Numbered from the stretch's first letter, positions 1 through 10,489 are shown. The stretch: DNA of 64,000 bases from Symsagittifera roscoffensis (GCF_963678635.1 NC_087067.1:33268401-33332400), one strand, 5' to 3'. Program-made: numbers and translations. Notes: generated from the sequence alone by a model not told the origin.

Positions 1-57
1 CATAAATTATAACGTGAGCGTGCAAAATTTTACATGGTATAAGAGCATATTTTTACT

Positions 58-67
58 CTCGCGCGAG
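58..67. promoter_or_regulatory. Conserved GC palindrome upstream of 5S
   Basis: CTCGCGCGAG is a perfect 10-bp palindrome about 80 nt upstream of the 5S start, inside a larger dyad bounded by ACTC and GAGT. It is the most GC-rich piece of an AT-rich spacer and is kept in most units. Changed copies occur near 17110, 24541, 28370 and 43000. It may be a protein-binding site for either gene; function unknown. Confidence 0.4.
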
Positions 68-113
68 GGCGAGTGTTTTAAAAGTAATGTACATAGACAT
101 AAGCTAGTAAGGA

Positions 114-119
114 TATAAA
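114..119 (+). promoter_or_regulatory. TATA-like box of the 5S gene (first unit)
   Basis: TATAAA at -27 to -22 from the 5S start. The same hexamer recurs in front of nearly all 52 5S genes; it is TATAAG in the three units at 34592, 35682 and 36772. An upstream TATA-like element at about -28 is known to assist 5S transcription in insects, some fungi and plants, so this is probably a TFIIIB contact site. Confidence 0.75.
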
Positions 120-140
120 TGAAAGCGGAGTAACTCAAAT

Positions 141-259
141 GCCTACGACCATACCATGTTGAATGCACCGGTTCTCGTCCGATCACCGAAGTTAAGCAAC
201 ATTGGGCCTGGTTAGTACTTGGATGGGAGACCGCCTGGGAACACCAGGTGTTGTAGGCT
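141..259 (+). rRNA. 5S ribosomal RNA (reference copy)
   Basis: This is a complete 119-nt 5S rRNA gene, the small RNA of the large ribosomal subunit's central protuberance, made by RNA polymerase III. Helix I is closed by GCCTAC (nt 1-6) and GTAGGC (nt 113-118). The internal control region is intact: box A around AAGTTAAGCAAC (nt 49-60), and the box C region GTTAGTACTTGGATGGGAG (nt 71-89). The CCGATCACCGAAGTTAAGC and GGGAGACCGCCTGGGAA stretches are typical of animal 5S RNA, while GTTGAATGCAC in the loop B/helix II region resembles invertebrate sequences. A TATAAA box lies at -27 and TTTT follows immediately. The exact 3' end (119 or 120 nt) cannot be fixed from DNA. This copy serves as the reference for the other 5S entries. 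Confidence 0.98.
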
Positions 260-262
260 TTT
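259..262 (+). terminator. Pol III terminator of the 5S gene (first unit)
   Basis: TTTT directly at the 3' end of the 5S gene. A second TTTT lies about 20 nt downstream (ATTCTTTTAC) and could act as backup. The T8 run at 531-538 would stop any remaining read-through. The same arrangement holds in the other units except the three with only TTT. Confidence 0.85.
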
Positions 263-509
263 ATTTAAAGCAAAAGTAATTCTTTTACTTTTATGCGCTA
301 AGAGTTATTGCTGTTTAAAGTTTCAAAATTTTTGTTTTTTTTTCGTTCAAAGTTCATTTTTTGTCATCTTGTTTCATAAATTTGAGCTCAGGACAATTCC
401 AACGAGCCCAAAACGACGTTTGTAGCTCAAGTTTACGTGGAGTAATCATCAGTTGAAAATTTGGGGGGACCCGAATTTCGGCCATTTTGGACGAAAATCG
501 GCCTAAAAG

Positions 510-538
510 CTAACTTTTAAGTTAGTGCAATTTTTTTT
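510..538. other. Short inverted repeat followed by T8 (first unit)
   Basis: CTAACTT (510-516) and AAGTTAG (519-525) form a 7-bp inverted repeat, followed by TGCAA and eight Ts on the + strand. It lies just beyond the presumed 3' end of the SL-like RNA and between the two converging genes. In many long units the repeat is shortened to CTAACTTGTTAG. It could be a 3' processing or termination signal, but some units do not keep the symmetry. Confidence 0.35.
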
Positions 539-559
539 CTTGCTTTTTTCAAGAGAACT

Positions 560-656
560 GGGCTGCCCTCCGCTGTCGCAGAGTGCATTCAAAGAAAATT
601 TATCAAATAGATTTGAATACTTACCTATTTAATAAGTTTATCACAACAATTAGGCT
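560..656 (-). ncRNA. Candidate spliced-leader RNA gene (reference locus)
   Basis: Read on the - strand. The presumed leader ends at 625 in ATAG and is followed by GTAAGTATTC, a near-perfect splice donor. ACTTA in the leader (637-633) pairs with TAAGT of the donor (623-619) over a 9-nt loop, hiding the donor as in other SL RNAs. Next come hairpin TCAAA/TTTGA (616-603), a U-rich Sm-like site AAATTTTCTTTGA (601-589) and a terminal hairpin (587-564) with stem CTCTGC/GCGGAG, a GACA loop and an outer TGC/GCA. Donor hairpin, second hairpin, Sm site and 3' hairpin in that order define SL RNAs, which are capped by Pol II and donate the leader in trans. The 5' end (set at 656, the LINE junction) and 3' end are estimates. 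I do not recognise the leader. A cis-splicing fossil is the alternative. Confidence 0.68.
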
Positions 657-697
657 AAAAGCAACTGACAGTATCCTGGCTGGTATTCAATCATATG

Positions 698-710
698 CCA
701 CTTACAGTGG
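698..710 (-). promoter_or_regulatory. Candidate proximal element of the SL-like gene (first unit)
   Basis: CCACTTACAGTGG is a 5+3+5 inverted repeat found in nearly the same form in every unit. It lies 42-54 nt upstream (- strand) of the presumed SL 5' end, the distance expected of a proximal sequence element of snRNA-type genes. No lineage-specific PSE consensus was available to compare. Confidence 0.4.
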
Positions 711-782
711 ATGTGCGGCTATCATGCCATAGATGGTCATTCAAGGCACCTTGTACACGCTCCATAGGTTTTGACCAGCTGA

Positions 783-809
783 TTTGGCCATAAAACACAT
801 TGGGCCAAA
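783..809. other. GGCC-stem inverted repeat upstream of the SL-like gene (first unit)
   Basis: TTTGGCC (783-789) and GGCCAAA (803-809) form a perfect 7-bp stem with a 13-nt loop. It is kept in most units (one arm is TTGGTCA near 55624 and 61817). It lies about 130-150 nt upstream of the SL-like gene; role unknown. Confidence 0.3.
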
Positions 810-992
810 AAAATTCCAAACAAGGTCAATTTTCAGTATTTTGTTTGAAATGCATAAATTATAACGTGAGCGTGCAAAATTTTACATGGTATAAGAGCAT
901 ATTTTTACTCTCGCGCGAGGGCGAGTGTTTTAAAAGTAATGTACATAGACATAAGCTAGTAAGGATATAAATGAAAGCGGAGTAACTCAAAT

Positions 993-1111
993 GCCTACGA
1001 CCATACCATGTTGAATGCACCGGTTCTCGTCCGATCACCGAAGTTAAGCAACATTGGGCCTGGTTAGTACTTGGATGGGAGACCGCCTGGGAACACCAGG
1101 TGTTGTAGGCT
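993..1111 (+). rRNA. 5S ribosomal RNA
   Basis: Reads the same as the copy at 141, with the same TATAAA box and TTTT terminator. Confidence 0.98.
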
Positions 1112-1411
1112 TTTATTTAAAGCAAAAGTAATTCTTTTACTTTTATGCGCTAAGAGTTATTGCTGTTTAAAGTTTCAAAATTTTTGTTTTTTTTTCGTTC
1201 AAAGTTCATTTTTTGTCATCTTGTTTCATAAATTTGAGCTCAGGACAATTCCAACGAGCCCAAAACGACGTTTGTAGCTCAAGTTTACGTGGAGTAATCA
1301 TCAGTTGAAAATTTGGGGGGACCCGAATTTCGGCCATTTTGGACGAAAATCGGCCTAAAAGCTAACTTTTAAGTTAGTGCAATTTTTTTTCTTGCTTTTT
1401 TCAAGAGAACT

Positions 1412-1508
1412 GGGCTGCCCTCCGCTGTCGCAGAGTGCATTCAAAGAAAATTTATCAAATAGATTTGAATACTTACCTATTTAATAAGTTTATCACAACA
1501 ATTAGGCT
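1412..1508 (-). ncRNA. Candidate SL RNA gene
   Basis: Reads the same as the locus at 560; donor boundary after 1477. Confidence 0.66.
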
Positions 1509-1844
1509 AAAAGCAACTGACAGTATCCTGGCTGGTATTCAATCATATGCCACTTACAGTGGATGTGCGGCTATCATGCCATAGATGGTCATTCAAGGCA
1601 CCTTGTACACGCTCCATAGGTTTTGACCAGCTGATTTGGCCATAAAACACATTGGGCCAAAAAAATTCCAAACAAGGTCAATTTTCAGTATTTTGTTTGA
1701 AATGCATAAATTATAACGTGAGCGTGCAAAATTTTACATGGTATAAGAGCATATTTTTACTCTCGCGCGAGGGCGAGTGTTTTAAAAGTAATGTACATAG
1801 ACATAAGCTAGTAAGGATATAAATGAAAGCGGAGTAACTCAAAT

Positions 1845-1963
1845 GCCTACGACCATACCATGTTGAATGCACCGGTTCTCGTCCGATCACCGAAGTTAAG
1901 CAACATTGGGCCTGGTTAGTACTTGGATGGGAGACCGCCTGGGAACACCAGGTGTTGTAGGCT
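1845..1963 (+). rRNA. 5S ribosomal RNA
   Basis: Reads the same as the copy at 141; TATAAA box and TTTT present. Confidence 0.98.
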
Positions 1964-2263
1964 TTTATTTAAAGCAAAAGTAATTCTTTTACTTTTATGC
2001 GCTAAGAGTTATTGCTGTTTAAAGTTTCAAAATTTTTGTTTTTTTTTCGTTCAAAGTTCATTTTTTGTCATCTTGTTTCATAAATTTGAGCTCAGGACAA
2101 TTCCAACGAGCCCAAAACGACGTTTGTAGCTCAAGTTTACGTGGAGTAATCATCAGTTGAAAATTTGGGGGGACCCGAATTTCGGCCATTTTGGACGAAA
2201 ATCGGCCTAAAAGCTAACTTTTAAGTTAGTGCAATTTTTTTTCTTGCTTTTTTCAAGAGAACT

Positions 2264-2360
2264 GGGCTGCCCTCCGCTGTCGCAGAGTGCATTCAAAGAA
2301 AATTTATCAAATAGATTTGAATACTTACCTATTTAATAAGTTTATCACAACAATTAGGCT
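2264..2360 (-). ncRNA. Candidate SL RNA gene
   Basis: Reads the same as the locus at 560; leader end at 2329. Confidence 0.66.
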
Positions 2361-2696
2361 AAAAGCAACTGACAGTATCCTGGCTGGTATTCAATCATAT
2401 GCCACTTACAGTGGATGTGCGGCTATCATGCCATAGATGGTCATTCAAGGCACCTTGTACACGCTCCATAGGTTTTGACCAGCTGATTTGGCCATAAAAC
2501 ACATTGGGCCAAAAAAATTCCAAACAAGGTCAATTTTCAGTATTTTGTTTGAAATGCATAAATTATAACGTGAGCGTGCAAAATTTTACATGGTATAAGA
2601 GCATATTTTTACTCTCGCGCGAGGGCGAGTGTTTTAAAAGTAATGTACATAGACATAAGCTAGTAAGGATATAAATGAAAGCGGAGTAACTCAAAT

Positions 2697-2815
2697 GCCT
2701 ACGACCATACCATGTTGAATGCACCGGTTCTCGTCCGATCACCGAAGTTAAGCAACATTGGGCCTGGTTAGTACTTGGATGGGAGACCGCCTGGGAACAC
2801 CAGGTGTTGTAGGCT
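2697..2815 (+). rRNA. 5S ribosomal RNA
   Basis: Reads the same as the copy at 141. The spacer behind it has an extra C and a longer T run near 2880-2902, which makes the unit 855 bp. Confidence 0.98.
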
Positions 2816-3118
2816 TTTATTTAAAGCAAAAGTAATTCTTTTACTTTTATGCGCTAAGAGTTATTGCTGTTTAAAGTTTCCAAAATTTTTGTTTTTTTTT
2901 TTCGTTCAAAGTTCATTTTTTGTCATCTTGTTTCATAAATTTGAGCTCAGGACAATTCCAACGAGCCCAAAACGACGTTTGTAGCTCAAGTTTACGTGGA
3001 GTAATCATCAGTTGAAAATTTGGGGGGACCCGAATTTTGGCCATTTTGGACGAAAATCGGCCTAAAAGCTAACTTTTAAGTTAGTGCAATTTTTTTTCTT
3101 GCTTTTTTCAAGAGAACT

Positions 3119-3215
3119 GGGCTGCCCTCCGCTGTCGCAGAGTGCATTCAAAGAAAATTTATCAAATAGATTTGAATACTTACCTATTTAATAAGTTTAT
3201 CACAACAATTAGGCT
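3119..3215 (-). ncRNA. Candidate SL RNA gene
   Basis: Reads the same as the locus at 560; leader end at 3184. Confidence 0.66.
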
Positions 3216-3551
3216 AAAAGCAACTGACAGTATCCTGGCTGGTATTCAATCATATGCCACTTACAGTGGATGTGCGGCTATCATGCCATAGATGGTCATT
3301 CAAGGCACCTTGTACACGCTCCATAGGTTTTGACCAGCTGATTTGGCCATAAAACACATTGGGCCAAAAAAATTCCAAACAAGGTCAATTTTCAGTATTT
3401 TGTTTGAAATGCATAAATTATAACGTGAGCGTGCAAAATTTTACATGGTATAAGAGCATATTTTTACTCTCGCGCGAGGGCGAGTGTTTTAAAAGTAATG
3501 TACATAGACATAAGCTAGTAAGGATATAAATGAAAGCGGAGTAACTCAAAT

Positions 3552-3670
3552 GCCTACGACCATACCATGTTGAATGCACCGGTTCTCGTCCGATCACCGA
3601 AGTTAAGCAACATTGGGCCTGGTTAGTACTTGGATGGGAGACCGCCTGGGAACACCAGGTGTTGTAGGCT
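3552..3670 (+). rRNA. 5S ribosomal RNA
   Basis: Reads the same as the copy at 141. The downstream T run is one base longer, so the unit is 853 bp. Confidence 0.98.
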
Positions 3671-3971
3671 TTTATTTAAAGCAAAAGTAATTCTTTTACT
3701 TTTATGCGCTAAGAGTTATTGCTGTTTAAAGTTTCAAAATTTTTGTTTTTTTTTTCGTTCAAAGTTCATTTTTTGTCATCTTGTTTCATAAATTTGAGCT
3801 CAGGACAATTCCAACGAGCCCAAAACGACGTTTGTAGCTCAAGTTTACGTGGAGTAATCATCAGTTGAAAATTTGGGGGGACCCGAATTTCGGCCATTTT
3901 GGACGAAAATCGGCCTAAAAGCTAACTTTTAAGTTAGTGCAATTTTTTTTCTTGCTTTTTTCAAGAGAACT

Positions 3972-4068
3972 GGGCTGCCCTCCGCTGTCGCAGAGTGCAT
4001 TCAAAGAAAATTTATCAAATAGATTTGAATACTTACCTATTTAATAAGTTTATCACAACAATTAGGCT
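3972..4068 (-). ncRNA. Candidate SL RNA gene
   Basis: Reads the same as the locus at 560; leader end at 4037. Confidence 0.66.
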
Positions 4069-4404
4069 AAAAGCAACTGACAGTATCCTGGCTGGTATTC
4101 AATCATATGCCACTTACAGTGGATGTGCGGCTATCATGCCATAGATGGTCATTCAAGGCACCTTGTACACGCTCCATAGGTTTTGACCAGCTGATTTGGC
4201 CATAAAACACATTGGGCCAAAAAAATTCCAAACAAGGTCAATTTTCAGTATTTTGTTTGAAATGCATAAATTATAACGTGAGCGTGCAAAATTTTACATG
4301 GTATAAGAGCATATTTTTACTCTCGCGCGAGGGCGAGTGTTTTAAAAGTAATGTACATAGACATAAGCTAGTAAGGATATAAATGAAAGCGGAGTAACTC
4401 AAAT

Positions 4405-4523
4405 GCCTACGACCATACCATGTTGAATGCACCGGTTCTCGTCCGATCACCGAAGTTAAGCAACATTGGGCCTGGTTAGTACTTGGATGGGAGACCGCCT
4501 GGGAACACCAGGTGTTGTAGGCT
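4405..4523 (+). rRNA. 5S ribosomal RNA
   Basis: Reads the same as the copy at 141; promoter box and terminator intact. Confidence 0.98.
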
Positions 4524-4823
4524 TTTATTTAAAGCAAAAGTAATTCTTTTACTTTTATGCGCTAAGAGTTATTGCTGTTTAAAGTTTCAAAATTTTTGTT
4601 TTTTTTTCGTTCAAAGTTCATTTTTTGTCATCTTGTTTCATAAATTTGAGCTCAGGACAATTCCAACGAGCCCAAAACGACGTTTGTAGCTCAAGTTTAC
4701 GTGGAGTAATCATCAGTTGAAAATTTGGGGGGACCCGAATTTCGGCCATTTTGGACGAAAATCGGCCTAAAAGCTAACTTTTAAGTTAGTGCAATTTTTT
4801 TTCTTGCTTTTTTCAAGAGAACT

Positions 4824-4920
4824 GGGCTGCCCTCCGCTGTCGCAGAGTGCATTCAAAGAAAATTTATCAAATAGATTTGAATACTTACCTATTTAATAAG
4901 TTTATCACAACAATTAGGCT
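4824..4920 (-). ncRNA. Candidate SL RNA gene
   Basis: Reads the same as the locus at 560; leader end at 4889. Confidence 0.66.
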
Positions 4921-5256
4921 AAAAGCAACTGACAGTATCCTGGCTGGTATTCAATCATATGCCACTTACAGTGGATGTGCGGCTATCATGCCATAGATGG
5001 TCATTCAATGCACCTTGTACACGCTCCATAGGTTTTGACCAGCTGATTTGGCCATAAAACACATTGGGCCAAAAAAATTCCAAACAAGGTCAATTTTCAG
5101 TATTTTGTTTGAAATGCATAAATTATAACGTGAGCGTGCAAAATTTTACATGGTATAAGAGCATATTTTTACTCTCGCGCGAGGGCGAGTGTTTTAAAAG
5201 TAATGTACATAGACATAAGCTAGTAAGGATATAAATGAAAGCGGAGTAACTCAAAT

Positions 5257-5375
5257 GCCTACGACCATACCATGTTGAATGCACCGGTTCTCGTCCGATC
5301 ACCGAAGTTAAGCAACATTGGGCCTGGTTAGTACTTGGATGGGAGACCGCCTGGGAACACCAGGTGTTGTAGGCT
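5257..5375 (+). rRNA. 5S ribosomal RNA
   Basis: Reads the same as the copy at 141; the spacer T run is one base longer. Confidence 0.98.
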
Positions 5376-5676
5376 TTTATTTAAAGCAAAAGTAATTCTT
5401 TTACTTTTATGCGCTAAGAGTTATTGCTGTTTAAAGTTTCAAAATTTTTGTTTTTTTTTTCGTTCAAAGTTCATTTTTTGTCATCTTGTTTCATAAATTT
5501 GAGCTCAGGACAATTCCAACGAGCCCAAAACGACGTTTGTAGCTCAAGTTTACGTGGAGTAATCATCAGTTGAAAATTTGGGGGGACCCGAATTTCGGCC
5601 ATTTTGGACGAAAATCGGCCTAAAAGCTAACTTTTAAGTTAGTGCAATTTTTTTTCTTGCTTTTTTCAAGAGAACT

Positions 5677-5773
5677 GGGCTGCCCTCCGCTGTCGCAGAG
5701 TGCATTCAAAGAAAATTTATCAAATAGATTTGAATACTTACCTATTTAATAAGTTTATCACAACAATTAGGCT
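5677..5773 (-). ncRNA. Candidate SL RNA gene
   Basis: Reads the same as the locus at 560; leader end at 5742. Confidence 0.66.
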
Positions 5774-6109
5774 AAAAGCAACTGACAGTATCCTGGCTGG
5801 TATTCAATCATATGCCACTTACAGTGGATGTGCGGCTATCATGCCATAGATGGTCATTCAAGGCACCTTGTACACGCTCCATAGGTTTTGACCAGCTGAT
5901 TTGGCCATAAAACACATTGGGCCAAAAAAATTCCAAACAAGGTCAATTTTCAGTATTTTGTTTGAAATGCATAAATTATAACGTGAGCGTGCAAAATTTT
6001 ACATGGTATAAGAGCATATTTTTACTCTCGCGCGAGGGCGAGTGTTTTAAAAGTAATGTACATAGACATAAGCTAGTAAGGATATAAATGAAAGCGGAGT
6101 AACTCAAAT

Positions 6110-6228
6110 GCCTACGACCATACCATGTTGAATGCACCGGTTCTCGTCCGATCACCGAAGTTAAGCAACATTGGGCCTGGTTAGTACTTGGATGGGAGAC
6201 CGCCTGGGAACACCAGGTGTTGTAGGCT
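6110..6228 (+). rRNA. 5S ribosomal RNA
   Basis: Reads the same as the copy at 141; the spacer T run is one base longer. Confidence 0.98.
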
Positions 6229-6529
6229 TTTATTTAAAGCAAAAGTAATTCTTTTACTTTTATGCGCTAAGAGTTATTGCTGTTTAAAGTTTCAAAATTT
6301 TTGTTTTTTTTTTCGTTCAAAGTTCATTTTTTGTCATCTTGTTTCATAAATTTGAGCTCAGGACAATTCCAACGAGCCCAAAACGACGTTTGTAGCTCAA
6401 GTTTACGTGGAGTAATCATCAGTTGAAAATTTGGGGGGACCCGAATTTCGGCCATTTTGGACGAAAATCGGCCTAAAAGCTAACTTTTAAGTTAGTGCAA
6501 TTTTTTTTCTTGCTTTTTTCAAGAGAACT

Positions 6530-6626
6530 GGGCTGCCCTCCGCTGTCGCAGAGTGCATTCAAAGAAAATTTATCAAATAGATTTGAATACTTACCTATTT
6601 AATAAGTTTATCACAACAATTAGGCT
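6530..6626 (-). ncRNA. Candidate SL RNA gene
   Basis: Reads the same as the locus at 560; leader end at 6595. Confidence 0.66.
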
Positions 6627-6962
6627 AAAAGCAACTGACAGTATCCTGGCTGGTATTCAATCATATGCCACTTACAGTGGATGTGCGGCTATCATGCCAT
6701 AGATGGTCATTCAAGGCACCTTGTACACGCTCCATAGGTTTTGACCAGCTGATTTGGCCATAAAACACATTGGGCCAAAAAAATTCCAAACAAGGTCAAT
6801 TTTCAGTATTTTGTTTGAAATGCATAAATTATAACGTGAGCGTGCAAAATTTTACATGGTATAAGAGCATATTTTTACTCTCGCGCGAGGGCGAGTGTTT
6901 TAAAAGTAATGTACATAGACATAAGCTAGTAAGGATATAAATGAAAGCGGAGTAACTCAAAT

Positions 6963-7081
6963 GCCTACGACCATACCATGTTGAATGCACCGGTTCTCGT
7001 CCGATCACCGAAGTTAAGCAACATTGGGCCTGGTTAGTACTTGGATGGGAGACCGCCTGGGAACACCAGGTGTTGTAGGCT
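6963..7081 (+). rRNA. 5S ribosomal RNA
   Basis: Reads the same as the copy at 141. Confidence 0.98.
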
Positions 7082-7381
7082 TTTATTTAAAGCAAAAGTA
7101 ATTCTTTTACTTTTATGCGCTAAGAGTTATTGCTGTTTAAAGTTTCAAAATTTTTGTTTTTTTTTCGTTCAAAGTTCATTTTTTGTCATCTTGTTTCATA
7201 AATTTGAGCTCAGGACAATTCCAACGAGCCCAAAACGACGTTTGTAGCTCAAGTTTACGTGGAGTAATCATCAGTTGAAAATTTGGGGGGACCCGAATTT
7301 CGGCCATTTTGGACGAAAATCGGCCTAAAAGCTAACTTTTAAGTTAGTGCAATTTTTTTTCTTGCTTTTTTCAAGAGAACT

Positions 7382-7478
7382 GGGCTGCCCTCCGCTGTCG
7401 CAGAGTGCATTCAAAGAAAATTTATCAAATAGATTTGAATACTTACCTATTTAATAAGTTTATCACAACAATTAGGCT
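7382..7478 (-). ncRNA. Candidate SL RNA gene
   Basis: Reads the same as the locus at 560; leader end at 7447. Confidence 0.66.
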
Positions 7479-7814
7479 AAAAGCAACTGACAGTATCCTG
7501 GCTGGTATTCAATCATATGCCACTTACAGTGGATGTGCGGCTATCATGCCATAGATGGTCATTCAAGGCACCTTGTACACGCTCCATAGGTTTTGACCAG
7601 CTGATTTGGCCATAAAACACATTGGGCCAAAAAAACTCCAAACAAGGTCAATTTTCAGTATTTTGTTTGAAATGCATAAATTATAACGTGAGCGTGCAAA
7701 ATTTTACATGGTATAAGAGCATATTTTTACTCTCGCGCGAGGGCGAGTGTTTTAAAAGTAATGTACATAGACATAAGCTAGTAAGGATATAAATGAAAGC
7801 GGAGTAACTCAAAT

Positions 7815-7933
7815 GCCTACGACCATACCATGTTGAATGCACCGGTTCTCGTCCGATCACCGAAGTTAAGCAACATTGGGCCTGGTTAGTACTTGGATGG
7901 GAGACCGCCTGGGAACACCAGGTGTTGTAGGCT
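7815..7933 (+). rRNA. 5S ribosomal RNA
   Basis: Reads the same as the copy at 141. Confidence 0.98.
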
Positions 7934-8233
7934 TTTATTTAAAGCAAAAGTAATTCTTTTACTTTTATGCGCTAAGAGTTATTGCTGTTTAAAGTTTCAA
8001 AATTTTTGTTTTTTTTTCGTTCAAAGTTCATTTTTTGTCATCTTGTTTCATAAATTTGAGCTCAGGACAATTCCAACGAGCCCAAAACGACGTTTGTAGC
8101 TCAAGTTTACGTGGAGTAATCATCAGTTGAAAATTTGGGGGGACCCGAATTTCGGCCATTTTGGACGAAAATCGGCCTAAAAGCTAACTTTTAAGTTAGT
8201 GCAATTTTTTTTCTTGCTTTTTTCAAGAGAACT

Positions 8234-8330
8234 GGGCTGCCCTCCGCTGTCGCAGAGTGCATTCAAAGAAAATTTATCAAATAGATTTGAATACTTACCT
8301 ATTTAATAAGTTTATCACAACAATTAGGCT
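8234..8330 (-). ncRNA. Candidate SL RNA gene
   Basis: Reads the same as the locus at 560; leader end at 8299. Confidence 0.66.
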
Positions 8331-8666
8331 AAAAGCAACTGACAGTATCCTGGCTGGTATTCAATCATATGCCACTTACAGTGGATGTGCGGCTATCATG
8401 CCATAGATGGTCATTCAAGGCACCTTGTACACGCTCCATAGGTTTTGACCAGCTGATTTGGCCATAAAACACATTGGGCCAAAAAAATTCCAAACAAGGT
8501 CAATTTTCAGTATTTTGTTTGAAATGCATAAATTATAACGTGAGCGTGCAAAATTTTACATGGTATAAGAGCATATTTTTACTCTCGCGCGAGGGCGAGT
8601 GTTTTAAAAGTAATGTACATAGACATAAGCTAGTAAGGATATAAATGAAAGCGGAGTAACTCAAAT

Positions 8667-8785
8667 GCCTACGACCATACCATGTTGAATGCACCGGTTC
8701 TCGTCCGATCACCGAAGTTAAGCAACATTGGGCCTGGTTAGTACTTGGATGGGAGACCGCCTGGGAACACCAGGTGTTGTAGGCT
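8667..8785 (+). rRNA. 5S ribosomal RNA
   Basis: Reads the same as the copy at 141; the spacer behind it has a few private substitutions. Confidence 0.98.
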
Positions 8786-9085
8786 TTTATTTAAAGCAAA
8801 AGTAATTCTTTTACTTTTATGCGCTAAGAGTTATTGCTGTTTAAAGTTTCAAAATTTTTGTTTTTTTTTCGTTCAAAGTTCATTTTTTGTCATCTTGTTT
8901 CATAAATTTGAGCTCAGGACAATTACAACGAGCCCAAAACGACGTTTGTAGCTCAAGTTTACGTGGAGTAATCATCAGTTGAAAATTTGGGGGGACCCGA
9001 ATTTCGGCCATTTTGGACGAAAATCGGCCTAAAAGCTATTTTTTAAGTTAGTGCAATTTTTTTTCTTGCTTTTTTCAAGAGAACT

Positions 9086-9182
9086 GGGCTGCCCTCCGCT
9101 GTCGCAGAGTGCATTCAAAGAAAATTTATCAAATAGATTTGAATACTTACCTATTTAATAAGTTTATCACAACAATTAGGCT
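9086..9182 (-). ncRNA. Candidate SL RNA gene
   Basis: Reads the same as the locus at 560; leader end at 9151. Confidence 0.66.
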
Positions 9183-9518
9183 AAAAGCAACTGACAGTAT
9201 CCTGGCTGGTATTCAATCATATGCCACTTACAGTGGATGTGCGGCTATCATGCCATAGATGGTCATTCAAGGCACCTTGTACACGCTCCATAGGTTTTGA
9301 CCAGCTGATTTGGCCATAAAACACATTGGGCCAAAAAAATTCCAAACAAGGTCAATTTTCAGTATTTTGTTTGAAATGCATAAATTATAACGTGAGCGTG
9401 CAAAATTTTACATGGTATAAGAGCATATTTTTACTCTCGCGCGAGGGCGAGTGTTTTAAAAGTAATGTACATAGACATAAGCTAGTAAGGATATAAATGA
9501 AAGCGGAGTAACTCAAAT

Positions 9519-9637
9519 GCCTACGACCATACCATGTTGAATGCACCGGTTCTCGTCCGATCACCGAAGTTAAGCAACATTGGGCCTGGTTAGTACTTGG
9601 ATGGGAGACCGCCTGGGAACACCAGGTGTTGTAGGCT
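9519..9637 (+). rRNA. 5S ribosomal RNA
   Basis: Reads the same as the copy at 141. Confidence 0.98.
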
Positions 9638-9937
9638 TTTATTTAAAGCAAAAGTAATTCTTTTACTTTTATGCGCTAAGAGTTATTGCTGTTTAAAGTT
9701 TCAAAATTTTTGTTTTTTTTTCGTTCAAAGTTCATTTTTTGTCATCTTGTTTCATAAATTTGAGCTCAGGACAATTCCAACGAGCCCAAAACGACGTTTG
9801 TAGCTCAAGTTTACGTGGAGTAATCATCAGTTGAAAATTTGGGGGGACCCGAATTTCGGCCATTTTGGACGAAAATCGGCCTAAAAGCTAACTTTTAAGT
9901 TAGTGCAATTTTTTTTCTTGCTTTTTTCAAGAGAACT

Positions 9938-10034
9938 GGGCTGCCCTCCGCTGTCGCAGAGTGCATTCAAAGAAAATTTATCAAATAGATTTGAATACTT
10001 ACCTATTTAATAAGTTTATCACAACAATTAGGCT
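9938..10034 (-). ncRNA. Candidate SL RNA gene
   Basis: Reads the same as the locus at 560; leader end at 10003. Confidence 0.66.
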
Positions 10035-10370
10035 AAAAGCAACTGACAGTATCCTGGCTGGTATTCAATCATATGCCACTTACAGTGGATGTGCGGCTAT
10101 CATGCCATAGATGGTCATTCAAGGCACCTTGTACACGCTCCATAGGTTTTGACCAGCTGATTTGGCCATAAAACACATTGGGCCAAAAAAATTCCAAACA
10201 AGGTCAATTTTCAGTATTTTGTTTGAAATGCATAAATTATAACGTGAGTGTGCAAAATTTTACATGGTATAAGAGCATATTTTTACTCTCGCGCGAGGGC
10301 GAGTGTTTTAAAAGTAATGTACATAGACATAAGCTAGTAAGGATATAAATGAAAGCGGAGTAACTCAAAT

Positions 10371-10489
10371 GCCTACGACCATACCATGTTGAATGCACCG
10401 GTTCTCGTCCGATCACCGAAGTTAAGCAACATTGGGCCTGGTTAGTACTTGGATGGGAGACCGCCTGGGAACACCAGGTGTTGTAGGCT
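10371..10489 (+). rRNA. 5S ribosomal RNA
   Basis: Reads the same as the copy at 141. Confidence 0.98.

Noticed and set aside
219-425. Open frame of 68-82 codons repeated in most units
   Set aside because: It starts inside the 5S gene, its C-terminus changes with every spacer indel and it has no coding signature; it is a shadow of a conserved RNA gene.
510-525. Compensated shortening of the CTAACTT/AAGTTAG palindrome as selected structure
   Set aside because: Several units (for example near 12450, 15855, 16710, 48985) have asymmetric forms, so conservation of the palindrome is not convincing.
617-626. ATACTTACCT on the + strand, identical to the start of U1 snRNA
   Set aside because: Nothing downstream on the + strand fits U1 (no stem-loop I GATCACGAAG-type motif, no fitting Sm site). 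It is the complement of the SL-like splice donor, which explains the match.
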